Shown here piece after piece: positions 7,785 through 16,232 of a DNA stretch of 64,000 bases. Positions within the stretch are counted from its first letter, which is position 1, and every line of letters starts with the position of its first letter. The stretch spans positions 1-64,000 of the forward strand of contig DATJVP010000137.1 in assembly GCA_035581425.1 (NCBI GenBank). Reading direction: 5' to 3'. The stretch comes from DASZHJ01 sp035581425 (GTDB lineage: Bacteria; Pseudomonadota; Alphaproteobacteria; ATCC43930; CGMCC-115725). The notes below the pieces were generated by a model. The model worked only from the letters and a program-made list of their open reading frames with translations. It ran no database searches and was not told the origin of the DNA. A program made the position numbers and the translations under genes.

Positions 7785-8876
7785 ATGGTGCAGCGGCGCG
7801 ATAGCCTGGCGCAGGCCTTGCGCGATCCCAAGGAGCTGGCCCATGCCTCGCTCGCGGATTGGGATCGCCTGGTGCCCCAGGCCCGGCGGGCGGGCCTGCT
7901 GGGGCGCTTGGCGCACCTGATCGACCGATCCATCGGATTGGATGCAGTTCCCGATCGCGTGCGCTCTCATCTCCTGTCCGCACGCATTCTCGCGGAGAAG
8001 CGCCGCCGCGAAGTGGTTTTCGAGATCGATCGGCTCGTCGAACTCCTGCAGGACGTCCTGGGCAGGGTAATTCTCCTCAAGGGCGCGGCCTATGTGGTGA
8101 CGGATTTGCCGCCGGCGGCGGGCCGCATCTTCAACGACATCGACATTCTCGTCCCGAAGGACCAGCTCGCTACGGTCGAGGCGATGCTGAGCCTCGGGGG
8201 ATGGCGGCTGGGTGAGATCGATCCCTATGACGAGGAATACTACCGGCGCTGGATGCATCAGATACCGCCGCTGGTCAATTCTGCGCGCAATTCCGCGATC
8301 GACGTGCATCACACCTTGGTCCCGACGACGGCGCGCGTCGCGCTCGACGCGCGGATACTCCTGGAGGGAGTCATTGCCGTCCAAGGAAAGCCGCATCTCG
8401 CCGTGCTGTCGCCGCCCGACATGGTGCTGCACAGCGCCGTTCACCTCTTCAGCGAGGGAGAGTTCGAGCGGGGTCTGCGAGACCTCGACGATCTCGATCT
8501 GCTGTTCCGGCATTTCGGAGAAGGTGGTTCGTTCTGGGAGCCGCTCCTCGAGCGTGCGCGGGCGCTCGATCTCGATCGGCCGCTCTATTACGCGCTCCGT
8601 TACGCAAGCGAAGTGCTCGGCACTCCCATCCCGTCCGAGGTCGTCGCGGAGATGGAGGCTCGCCGGCCGCCTCGCACCACGCTCGCCCTCATGGACGCAG
8701 CATTCCGCCGCGCATTTCGCTCGCCGCATCCCGATAGCCGCGACAGCCTCACGGGCCCGGCGCTCGCAATGCTCTATGTGCGTTCGCACTATCTGCGAAT
8801 GCCGCTACACCTGCTGGTTCCGCACCTTCTGCGCAAGGCGACCAGGAGCACTGCCGTGGATCCCGCGGTTCCGTGA
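7785..8876 (+). CDS. Nucleotidyltransferase family protein (NTP_transf_5-like)
   Basis: The 363-residue protein has an ILLKGAAY segment (96-103) followed by FNDIDILV (116-123). The D118-x-D120 pair is the metal-binding dyad of pol-beta-type nucleotidyltransferases. Proteins of this family often sit with HprK-like kinases and PqqD-like proteins. It starts 36 bp after the kinase gene and is the last of four plus-strand genes. It could transfer a nucleotide or act on a phosphorylated product (inference). The gene converges on the second PqqD-like gene. Confidence 0.82.
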   Translation: MVQRRDSLAQALRDPKELAHASLADWDRLVPQARRAGLLGRLAHLIDRSIGLDAVPDRVRSHLLSARILAEKRRREVVFEIDRLVELLQDVLGRVILLKGAAYVVTDLPPAAGRIFNDIDILVPKDQLATVEAMLSLGGWRLGEIDPYDEEYYRRWMHQIPPLVNSARNSAIDVHHTLVPTTARVALDARILLEGVIAVQGKPHLAVLSPPDMVLHSAVHLFSEGEFERGLRDLDDLDLLFRHFGEGGSFWEPLLERARALDLDRPLYYALRYASEVLGTPIPSEVVAEMEARRPPRTTLALMDAAFRRAFRSPHPDSRDSLTGPALAMLYVRSHYLRMPLHLLVPHLLRKATRSTAVDPAVP

Positions 8877-8914
8877 ATGTGCGTCCTCGCTTTGTCGCGG
8901 GGCCCACCCGCGGC

Positions 8915-9202
8915 TCAATTAGGCTCGCTCTCGATGAGCTCGAGCCGGCGCAATTCCCCCAGAACCTCTTCGATCCGCGCCGGTCCCGCGCTCGCAACCA
9001 TGATGTCCGGCAGCTGCGATAAATGGCGCGACAACTCCGCAATGCTCGCGGAACCCTGCGCCTGTACATGCGACCAAATGGCGGTGGCCAGCGGTATCAG
9101 GTAGTGGGTTGCGCCGGCATAGTCGTCATAGATGACGGCCTCGTCCCCCCATCGTCGTACGTGAAGGGGCCGAGCGCTCGATTTCCACCGGGATTCCGCC
9201 AC
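8915..9202 (-). CDS. PqqD-like peptide-chaperone protein B
   Basis: 95 residues from GTG at 9202. The pattern W-GDEAVIYDDYAGATHYL, then a helical part ending in LRRLELIE, parallels the PqqD-like protein at 6580-6864 (WEGQMVVFDTYSGDTHCM). It starts 4 bp after the stop of Cys-rich protein B, so each exported protein has its own PqqD-like partner. It has no kinase of its own and may share the one at 6882-7748. Confidence 0.78.
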   Translation of the reverse strand: MAESRWKSSARPLHVRRWGDEAVIYDDYAGATHYLIPLATAIWSHVQAQGSASIAELSRHLSQLPDIMVASAGPARIEEVLGELRRLELIESEPN

Positions 9203-9206
9203 GATC

Positions 9207-9896
9207 TCAAGTGCAGGTCAGATTGCACACGGAGACGCCCTGCAACGGCGTTCCCGGCGGATTGCCGGAATTGAAGGGTGGATCGCCCATCGCGCCGGTG
9301 AAATTGAGGTTCGCAAGCGCAGCCGTCACGCCGCCGCCGGCGGCCAGCGCGAGGGCTCTGTCACCGGGGGAAAGCCCATCAAGAGCGGTGACCACTGCTT
9401 GGGCCACCGCGGCACCGCTGGGATACCCGAAGCTCGCGCCGTAGACTTGCGCATTGAGAAATGCGCTCACGAACTGCAAATAGAATGGCTGCGGCGGGGA
9501 GCAGACCGCGTTACGCAGCGTGATCGACGTAATGATGCCGACGGTCGACGCCATAGGCATTGTGCCTGCGAAGAGGGTACCGATCGGCACGGTGCAGATT
9601 TGCGCCAGCGTGAACCCCGGCCACTGTGAGCCATTGTTCTGCCAGAAGATGGGCGACCTCCCACCCATGCATGTGAGCGTGCCGACGGTGTGCGAGGCAT
9701 TGGGCGAGCCCGCCGCCGAAATCGGCCCACAGGTGCCGCTTCCGCGCGCCGGGAGCGTAACCGCAAAGGTCGAAATGATGAGGCCGCCCGCGAGGAAGCG
9801 GCGTCGCGCGGCGCCCGGTAGCGCAGGCGGCTCGGACGCGGTCCCGCGGCAACCGCCGCTCTCGGGGCTTTGCGGGATCCGATCGAGATCGCTCAT
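9207..9896 (-). CDS. Exported protein with twin-arginine-like signal, copy B
   Basis: 229 residues from the ATG at 9896. A 30-residue n-region precedes RRRFLAGGLI (31-40) and a hydrophobic core. The mature part shares three exact-spacing blocks with copy A: SP-x2-SHT-x3-L-x-C, NNG-x2-W (87-92) and LNA-x5-SFGY (147-158). It has fewer Cys (about six after the signal) and ends CNLTCT. The start was chosen because the RR signal then sits in a sensible position; the frame stays open further upstream without support. It is cotranscribed with PqqD-like protein B. Confidence 0.72.
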   Translation of the reverse strand: MSDLDRIPQSPESGGCRGTASEPPALPGAARRRFLAGGLIISTFAVTLPARGSGTCGPISAAGSPNASHTVGTLTCMGGRSPIFWQNNGSQWPGFTLAQICTVPIGTLFAGTMPMASTVGIITSITLRNAVCSPPQPFYLQFVSAFLNAQVYGASFGYPSGAAVAQAVVTALDGLSPGDRALALAAGGGVTAALANLNFTGAMGDPPFNSGNPPGTPLQGVSVCNLTCT

Positions 9897-10352
9897 GTCG
9901 AGTGCTGCCCGCTCGCGCGCACTTTCGCGCGGCGACGACCGCGCGTCGCACTCAGCCGCATTCGTTCGGCACGAATCTCGCGCCATCCGCGTGCCCGCAC
10001 TCGAACCCTCCGTGCCAACAACAGGCCGATGCCCAATCGCCGAGGCGATCCAGGAATGCGAGCGGCTGACCTCAACCGGCGAAATAAAAACAACCATTCG
10101 CGGCGCCACCGCCGCGAGATTCATTCGGAAACGTGCGGTTGAGTACCTCCCGAGTTCGGCTTTGCGCAGAGTCTGCCAAAGATAAGCTCGACGAGCGGTG
10201 ATCATTATTGGGCAATCGCATGACACAGTCGCGCAGCACTCTCTGCCCGCGCGCGATTTGCAATTTCCAGCCCTGATGCGAGACTTTGCTGCCCGTAGCA
10301 CAACGCTTTCTCCCGAGGGGTCTGCCCACTATCGAACAGCAAGGGGAAACAC
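9897..10352. other. Gene-free divergent region
   Basis: No supported gene. It should carry the promoter for copy B (minus) and for the small membrane protein (plus). The only clear structure is a perfect 7-bp inverted repeat at 10099-10116 (CGCGGCG-CCAC-CGCCGCG). On the minus strand it is followed after about 8 nt by a T-rich run (TTGTTTTTATTT), so it might act as a leader attenuator for copy B. Confidence 0.5.
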
Positions 10353-10676
10353 ATGCAGCTCGACCCGATCGCTCGTATGGAACTGGGGCTGAAATTCTCC
10401 CAATGGGTCTGGGCTCTTGGGACGCTCGTGACGGTGGCGGTCTCGATCCTCCTGGTCACGGAGAGCCTCGTGGGTCGCGACCGGATCCGGATCGAGCAAC
10501 TGCTCTTCGCCGCATGGACGCTGGGACCGCCGTGCTGGTTCGTGTTGCAGCATCGGCTTTGGCCGCCGGCTCCCGCGGGATATGAGCGCTTCCGCATCCA
10601 GCAATCGCTTCTGAAGGCCATTTGGGCGGGTATCCTGGCCTTCCTCGCGGCGGTCATGTTCGGTAGGTGGGGCTAG
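10353..10676 (+). CDS. Small two-helix membrane protein, unknown function
   Basis: 107 residues from ATG, preceded by AAGGGGAAAC. One helix spans about residues 20-37 and a second about 88-103; an HRLWPPAPAGYERF loop joins them. I recognise no family. It lies between the HPr-rel-A-like block and a Sel1-like protein on the same strand and may serve the same surface function. Confidence 0.55.
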   Translation: MQLDPIARMELGLKFSQWVWALGTLVTVAVSILLVTESLVGRDRIRIEQLLFAAWTLGPPCWFVLQHRLWPPAPAGYERFRIQQSLLKAIWAGILAFLAAVMFGRWG

Positions 10677-10840
10677 CCCAGCGGCCGGCATCTGCCCGAA
10701 ACCCATTTTTGTCACGACGCTCGGCCAACCGGCTCGCTCGTGCTAGACTGTATCCGCGTCCCAAGAACGAATAATCGGGCACCCGAGAAACTGGAATTTT
10801 GAAGCACTTACGCCCGAAATACGGCGTGTGAGGGCAGGCG

Positions 10841-12217
10841 TTGACCGCGGCCGAAGTGAGTTCAGTGCGACCACCCCTGGTGCAAGAACGCGGGGCCGGG
10901 CAGGAGAACGATTCGCTGCGACCGCTGCCGATTAGATCGGACCGCGGCGTGGATGATACCGCGGAGCGGGTCGTCGATAAGCTCGCCCGTCTCGACCGGG
11001 AGCAAATGCGGGGCCTCGTCGCGGACCTGCGTCTCGCTCTCCTCGATGCGATGCCCGCGAGCGAGGCCACGACGGTCGAGACCGGGTCCAGCGACCCGCC
11101 AGTTCACCTCGATCCCGTAACCGCGAGCGATGCGCCGGCGCATGGTGCCGCGCGGCCCGAGTTCGCGCTCGCCATTGCTCATCGCAGCCGGGATGCGCAG
11201 CAGCAGGCGCGTCGATCGGTTCCCAGGCGGGTCGGAGCGGTATTGGCGTCCGGCTTTCTCGCGACGGTCGCAGCCTCGCTGCTCGTGGTGCCCGCTGCGA
11301 ACCCGCCGGCGCGGCCCGCCGCCTCAGCGCCGCAAATCGCGAGCGCGGACGCCGCGGCGACCGTCGCGAGCAAGCTCGTACCTGCGGTCGAGATCGCGAA
11401 TGCTGCGCCAGAGCTCCCGCATGAGCCCGTTGCCGCGCGAGCAGCGGGCGCCGCGGCCGCACCCACGACGCCCGACAAGGGCATCCCTGTATCCGCGGGG
11501 TCGCTGCCGGTTCTTGCACCCGCGGCAGGCGGAGATATGGCGCCTCAGCCTCAAGCGACGACGGCGTCGAGCATCGACACCCGACAGGTCGCATTGAATG
11601 CGCCACGTCAGCCGCTGGACAGCGCCGAAGGCAGGCCAAAGCTTCGCGCAAATATTCCGATGCCGGTTCCCAGCACGAATTCCGAAATGGCGTTTCGCGA
11701 CGATGCCACGGGTGCGGCACGAGTGCAGCCGCCGCCCATTGTCGCGGTTGCCGCATCGACTCTCAGCCCCGTTGTCGAGGTCTCGCTTCCAACTCCAATC
11801 ATCGCGGAATTGCCGCCGCCGCCGGAGCCCGTGTTGCCTGTGCCGCGCGTCGCGATGACGGAGCAGCCTCAGCAATCGCCGCCGCAGGCTGCGGCGCGCG
11901 GGGTCGCGCCACCGCCGACACCTTCGATGGCGCCCGAGGTCGTGCAGTCGCTGATCGAGCGCGGCGACCATTTCCTCAGTCTCGGTGACATCGCGAGCGC
12001 GCGGCAATTCTACGAGCGGGCAGTGGAGGCCGGCAGCGCCGCCGCCGCAACGGGGATCGCCCGCACCTTCGATCCGCAATTCCTGAAGCAGATCGGCGCC
12101 ATCGGCATCCGCGGCGACAAGGGTAAGGCGCTCTATTGGTATCGGCGGGCGAGTGATGGCGGCGACGGTGCCGCGACTGAGCGGATGCATGCGCTCCTCG
12201 CGGAGACCCCGAGTTGA
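10841..12217 (+). CDS. Membrane-anchored Sel1/TPR-like protein with Pro/Ala-rich linker
   Basis: 458 residues from TTG at 10841. An N-terminal cytoplasmic part is followed by one transmembrane segment near residues 130-150, a long Ala/Pro-rich spacer and a C-terminal helical repeat module. The module reads GDHFLSLGDIASARQFYERA, then GDKGKALYWYRRASDGGD, typical of Sel1-like repeats. Such proteins often act as periplasmic adaptors in cell envelope or polysaccharide systems. No enzymatic motif is visible. The start codon is weakly supported; the frame is clear from the repeat module and codon use. Confidence 0.65.
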   Translation: MTAAEVSSVRPPLVQERGAGQENDSLRPLPIRSDRGVDDTAERVVDKLARLDREQMRGLVADLRLALLDAMPASEATTVETGSSDPPVHLDPVTASDAPAHGAARPEFALAIAHRSRDAQQQARRSVPRRVGAVLASGFLATVAASLLVVPAANPPARPAASAPQIASADAAATVASKLVPAVEIANAAPELPHEPVAARAAGAAAAPTTPDKGIPVSAGSLPVLAPAAGGDMAPQPQATTASSIDTRQVALNAPRQPLDSAEGRPKLRANIPMPVPSTNSEMAFRDDATGAARVQPPPIVAVAASTLSPVVEVSLPTPIIAELPPPPEPVLPVPRVAMTEQPQQSPPQAAARGVAPPPTPSMAPEVVQSLIERGDHFLSLGDIASARQFYERAVEAGSAAAATGIARTFDPQFLKQIGAIGIRGDKGKALYWYRRASDGGDGAATERMHALLAETPS

Positions 12218-12466
12218 TCGGCTGCCTCTCCAATTCTTGCCCCGATTGAAGTCTGCGCCCGTCCGCTCGATCCCGTCAGTGGGCGAGTTCAGGCATTCCC
12301 ACTCCCGCAGGGGGCGTGCCCGTTAACCAAAGCGTGTCGGTATTGCTGACGCCCGCCATTAACGATACTGGTGCGCGGGCAATAAGGATTTGATATTTCT
12401 AAGTTATCTGGCGGTGGCATGGAAGTTGCTGCGACCGACCTGGCAGCTTAGCGCGAGCGTTGTGCC

Positions 12467-12673
12467 ATGAGGAAAGAAAAGCGCAGGGGAGCCGGACGTC
12501 TCAGTGATGACATGGGCGCCATAAATTCGACCGAGGATTTCGACTCAAAGTCCGCCGACGTGCGGAGGTCTCTCGCTCGCAGCCGCGGTCTGCTCGGAGT
12601 GGTTCTGATCGGCGTCGCGCTCTGGTTCGGAATCATCGCAGCCGTCTGGGCCCTGGTCCGCGGGCTCTTCTGA
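12467..12673 (+). CDS. Small single-pass membrane protein, hypothetical
   Basis: 68 residues: a charged N-terminus and one C-terminal helix (about 43-65, GLLGVVLIGVALWFGIIAAV). No clear Shine-Dalgarno sequence precedes the ATG. Composition looks protein-like, but nothing else supports it. Confidence 0.35.
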   Translation: MRKEKRRGAGRLSDDMGAINSTEDFDSKSADVRRSLARSRGLLGVVLIGVALWFGIIAAVWALVRGLF

Positions 12674-12772
12674 GCCTTCTGTAGCGATCCCTCTCTTCGG
12701 CCGTTCGATCGCCCCTCGCGGCGACGCGAGTTTTATGAAAATCCCGTGGAATTGCCGCGAATTAGCGATGTA

Positions 12773-12792
12773 TTCGACTTGAAGCTGTCGAA
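12773..12792. promoter_or_regulatory. Inverted repeat before the PilZ gene
   Basis: TTCGAC-N8-GTCGAA, perfect 6-bp arms, followed by AAATTTTAT, in a locally AT-rich stretch about 70 bp upstream of the PilZ protein start. It could be an operator or a weak terminator of the preceding small gene. Confidence 0.3.
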
Positions 12793-12861
12793 AATTTTAT
12801 GCATCGATGGTTACGCGACTTTTGAGGCCAAGACAGAAACTCGGAGGGAAAGCGAAGCATC

Positions 12862-13191
12862 ATGAGCGAGGGCACGCAACTCCACACCGCCACCGGCACG
12901 GCCCAGCAGGAGCGCCGGAAGCAGCGTCGCAAATCGGCCTTGTGGCCCGCCCGATTGGCCGCCTCCGCCGGCAGCTTCGAATGCCACATCCAGAACCTGT
13001 CGCTACGCGGTGCGATGGTGCAGATCGACCGGCCGGCGAGGGTCGCGGGTCCGGTCATATTGACGCTCGATCCCACGACCGAGTTCATGGGCATCGTGAA
13101 GTGGCAGCGCAATGGCTATGTCGGCATCCGCATCAAGGAGGAGCACAGCTCCAGTAGTCACTTCCCGATGCCCGCGGTCGCCTCGCAATAG
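12862..13191 (+). CDS. PilZ domain protein (c-di-GMP receptor type)
   Basis: 109 residues with a good ribosome site (GGAGGGAAAG). The pattern RRKSALWPARL, then FECHIQNLSLRGAMVQ and G-VKWQRNGYVGIRI, matches PilZ: an N-terminal RxxxR-like basic box and the NLSxxG block, which bind cyclic di-GMP in characterised members. The basic box here is RKQRRK. It is stand-alone and converges, 10 bp apart, with the sugar transferase gene, consistent with control of exopolysaccharide (inference). Confidence 0.8.
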   Translation: MSEGTQLHTATGTAQQERRKQRRKSALWPARLAASAGSFECHIQNLSLRGAMVQIDRPARVAGPVILTLDPTTEFMGIVKWQRNGYVGIRIKEEHSSSSHFPMPAVASQ

Positions 13192-13201
13192 CACGCGCCG
13201 C

Positions 13202-14599
13202 TTACCGAGCCCCTTGTGACCAAAGGATAACGCGCGCGGTCTGGACGAGGATGACCAGATCCAAGAACAGGCTCCTGTTCTTGAGATAGTAGAGGTCGTA
13301 GGAGAGCTTCTGCCGGGCATCCTCGACCGAGGCGCCGTAGGGATAGTTGATTTGCGCCCACCCCGTGATCCCCGGCCGCACGGCGTGGCGCTCGTTGTAG
13401 AAGCGGATCTGCTGCGTAAGCTGCTCGACGAAGTAGGGACGCTCGGGGCGCGGCCCCACGACGGCCATGTCGCCGCGGATGACATTGAGGAGCTGCGGCA
13501 GCTCGTCGATGCGGAACTTGCGGATGAAGGCTCCGATGCGGGTCACGCGCAAATCCCCGCGCTCGGCCCATTTAGGCGAGCCGTCCGCCTCTGCATCGAA
13601 TCGCATGCTGCGGAATTTGAGGAGAACGAACCTGCGGCCCCGGAGCCCAACTCGCTCCTGGCGATAGAGTATTGGCCCGGCGCTCTCGAGCCTGATCGCG
13701 AGCATGGTCAGGCAAAGAACCGGAAGCACGACGATGAGCATCGATACGCTCACGGCGATGTCGAAGGCGCGCTTTGCCGTCTCGAAGATCGGCCCGAAGC
13801 GGAACCCGTCGGAGAGTATGAACCAGCTCGGCTGCAAGGCTTCGAGATCGGCGCGGCCGGTCTCACGCTCGCAGAAGCCGACGTAGTCGACGACGTCGAT
13901 TCCCCCGAGCTTGCACCGGAGCAATTGCTGCACCGGAAGGCCGCGGCGCTCGTCCGTCGCTATCACAACCTCCTGCGCGCCGAGATCGTGAGCGACGTTC
14001 CGCAGCGCGTCTTCGTGCGGCCCGGCGCTGAGCTCGATCGACCGCACCAAGCGCCGATCATCGCAGGCGCGCACGAATGCAATCGGCTTGAACCCGATCT
14101 GAGGGGACGTCTTGGCAAGCTTCTGAATCTCGAACGCGCGCGCGCCGCTGCCCAGCACCAGGATCCGCCGCTTGAAGATCTCGAGATCGGAAAAGCGAGA
14201 AAACATGGTGCGCGTCGCACCGAGGCAAATGAGCCATGCCGCGAATGCTTTCAGCGCCCAATGCGGACCCAGATTGCTCGGCGACTCCGAGAGCGCCTCG
14301 AAGAGGAGGCGGATCATGAAGGCGATCGGCGCCGCGAGGATCACCGCTATGAGGACGCGGACCAGCGCAATGCGCCGGTCCAGGAAGGCGTCGGCGCTGT
14401 AGAGGCCGACGCCCACCATCGCCGCGATCACCGCGAGCGATAGCAGGAGCGCAAATTGCACCCGCGCCGCATCGAAGCCCGCGGGCGAGGTGAGGCCGGG
14501 GCCGATCACAAGGCAGATCGCGATGCTCACCAATATCGCCTCGGTGATCGCCAGGATCATCGGCGGAATCGGCAAAAAATGTCCGAAGATTCGAAGCAT
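13202..14599 (-). CDS. Undecaprenyl-phosphate sugar phosphotransferase, PEP-CTERM-associated EpsB-like
   Basis: 465 residues. Four or five N-terminal membrane helices lead to a cytosolic Rossmann-like segment, then a C-terminal bacterial sugar transferase domain that starts at KRAFDIAVS with a membrane hairpin. It carries the family motifs RQERVGLRG, LLKFRSM, RKFRIDELPQLLNV, GPRPERP and RPGITGWAQ. It transfers a sugar-1-phosphate from a nucleotide sugar to undecaprenyl phosphate, the first step of exopolysaccharide assembly. The type seen next to PEP-CTERM/exosortase genes has this layout. No other glycosyltransferase or Wzx/Wzy gene is in the window. Confidence 0.9.
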   Translation of the reverse strand: MLRIFGHFLPIPPMILAITEAILVSIAICLVIGPGLTSPAGFDAARVQFALLLSLAVIAAMVGVGLYSADAFLDRRIALVRVLIAVILAAPIAFMIRLLFEALSESPSNLGPHWALKAFAAWLICLGATRTMFSRFSDLEIFKRRILVLGSGARAFEIQKLAKTSPQIGFKPIAFVRACDDRRLVRSIELSAGPHEDALRNVAHDLGAQEVVIATDERRGLPVQQLLRCKLGGIDVVDYVGFCERETGRADLEALQPSWFILSDGFRFGPIFETAKRAFDIAVSVSMLIVVLPVLCLTMLAIRLESAGPILYRQERVGLRGRRFVLLKFRSMRFDAEADGSPKWAERGDLRVTRIGAFIRKFRIDELPQLLNVIRGDMAVVGPRPERPYFVEQLTQQIRFYNERHAVRPGITGWAQINYPYGASVEDARQKLSYDLYYLKNRSLFLDLVILVQTARVILWSQGAR

Positions 14600-15126
14600 C
14601 CCCTGCCTCAGGCTACTGGTGATTTCAAGGCGACCGGAATTCGGATACGGAGCGTAGGATGGCGATAGCGGGACGATTGGTGTGCCGGCGCTCCCCGTCG
14701 GACCCTGGCGGAGAGCCTGCTCTGATCTAGGCGCGAAACGGCAGATGTCGGACGACCGTCCTTTTGCCGCCGCCGCACCCCGGGCCGAGACGTGGTTAAC
14801 TTCGAATAGAAGTGTACGTCGGCGCGCGTTGCGGCCAAGTTACGCGGCGGCCAGTTCGTGCAGCCGTGCAGCTTGCCACGCCTTTGCCACAAGTACGTTA
14901 GCATGAACGCCCCACCACCCCGACGCGGTTTCTTCCGCGAATACCGCTCGAACTTATGCGGGATGCGGGTCGCTGCAAGTGACTAATGTCACAAAACGGA
15001 CGAGAAAACCTCACAGCGGCGTGACCACACGTAACCGCGTGTGTCGCCGAGGTGAAGATCGCTATCTCCGTTCGTAACCCGCGCCCGGAGCAACTGGAGG
15101 TTCGCGGGTGGCGGCGTTCTCCAACT
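14600..15126. other. Gene-free region upstream of the sugar transferase
   Basis: About 530 bp without a supportable gene, between the sugar transferase start and the amidohydrolase stop, both on the minus strand. It should contain the sugar transferase promoter. A short perfect inverted repeat (CACACG-N6-CGTGTG, about 15027-15044) is present. I see no terminator. Confidence 0.55.
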
Positions 15127-16230
15127 TCAGGCGCGCGAGGATTTTCCCGTCGCTCGGGCACGCTTGAGCTTGAGGAGCCGCGCCGCATTGCCGCCGAGCA
15201 CCGCGATCTTCTCCTGGCGGCTCAGCCTGCTCGCGCGCATGACATGTCCCACGGGATCGGGTGTCGCCATGTCGTAGGGATAGTCGCTGCCGAGGAGCAC
15301 ATGATCGGCGCCCCATTGTCGCACGAGGTATTCGAGCTGGTGATCCGAGAATACGATCGTATCGAAATAGAGCTTCTTCAGATAACTCGTCGGCGGCTTC
15401 TTGATGAAGCGGCGGCAATCGCTGCGTGCGCGCGCCGCGTGATCCATACGGCCCGAATAGGCCGGGAGAAATCCGCCTCCGTGCGCGACCACCATCTTGA
15501 GCCGAGGATAGGCATCGAGGACACCGCCGAAGATCAGGTGCGAGACCGCGACCGTGGAGGCCAGCGGATTGCCGATCACGTTGATGAAGTAATGCTCGGC
15601 GAGCCGGCTGCCGTCGGTGTAGCCGCTGGGATGCATGAAGAGGAGGACGCCCAGCTCCTCCGCCTTGGCGAAGAAGGGGCGGAAGCGCTCGCCCGAGAGC
15701 TCCTCGCCCGCGACATCCGTGCAGATCTCGACGCCGCGGAGCCCCAACTCCTTGACCAGACGCTCGAGCTCAGTGACCGCGAGCGCCGGCGCCTGAAGCG
15801 GTACGGTGCCGAGCCCCACGAAGCGGTCGGGATGCGCCCCCACGATCCCCGCGATGTTGTCGTTGATCAGGCGCGAGGTCTCTCGGCAGAGCTCGGGGTC
15901 GGTCCAGTAATAGTACTGGTTCGGCGCCGGCGAGATCGCCTGCACATCGATGCCGAGCTTGTCCATGGTGTGGAGCCGCTCCTCGACCGAGGTCAGCTTG
16001 GCGCGGATAGCCTGGCCCTGCAGCCGATTCACCTCGCGCGTCGCTTCGTTGGCGAATTTGAAGAGCGCGTCGGTCTCGGGGCGGAAGACGGGCCTTACGA
16101 GCTCGTCCGCCGCGGGCGTCGCCACGTGGCAATGGATGTCGACCGTGAGACCCGGCGCTCTGGAACTGCCGGGCTTCTTCGCCTTGATGGTTGCGCTCCC
16201 GGCACGCGCGGGGCTGCAGCTATAGAGCAT
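15127..16230 (-). CDS. Amidohydrolase 2 family protein (ACMSD/decarboxylase-like)
   Basis: 367 residues from the ATG at 16230, 2 bp after the preceding gene. Metal-site motifs of the TIM-barrel amidohydrolase 2 family are visible: VDIHCH near the N-terminus, LLFMHPSGY, VVAHGGGFLPAY and LLGSDYPYD near the C-terminus. Members decarboxylate or hydrolyse aromatic or lactone acids such as 2-amino-3-carboxymuconate semialdehyde. It is the last gene of the unit Liv transporter, CoxL-like hydroxylase, amidohydrolase, which suggests uptake and stepwise breakdown of one (hetero)aromatic or carbonyl compound. Confidence 0.85.
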   Translation of the reverse strand: MLYSCSPARAGSATIKAKKPGSSRAPGLTVDIHCHVATPAADELVRPVFRPETDALFKFANEATREVNRLQGQAIRAKLTSVEERLHTMDKLGIDVQAISPAPNQYYYWTDPELCRETSRLINDNIAGIVGAHPDRFVGLGTVPLQAPALAVTELERLVKELGLRGVEICTDVAGEELSGERFRPFFAKAEELGVLLFMHPSGYTDGSRLAEHYFINVIGNPLASTVAVSHLIFGGVLDAYPRLKMVVAHGGGFLPAYSGRMDHAARARSDCRRFIKKPPTSYLKKLYFDTIVFSDHQLEYLVRQWGADHVLLGSDYPYDMATPDPVGHVMRASRLSRQEKIAVLGGNAARLLKLKRARATGKSSRA

Positions 16231-16232
16231 CG

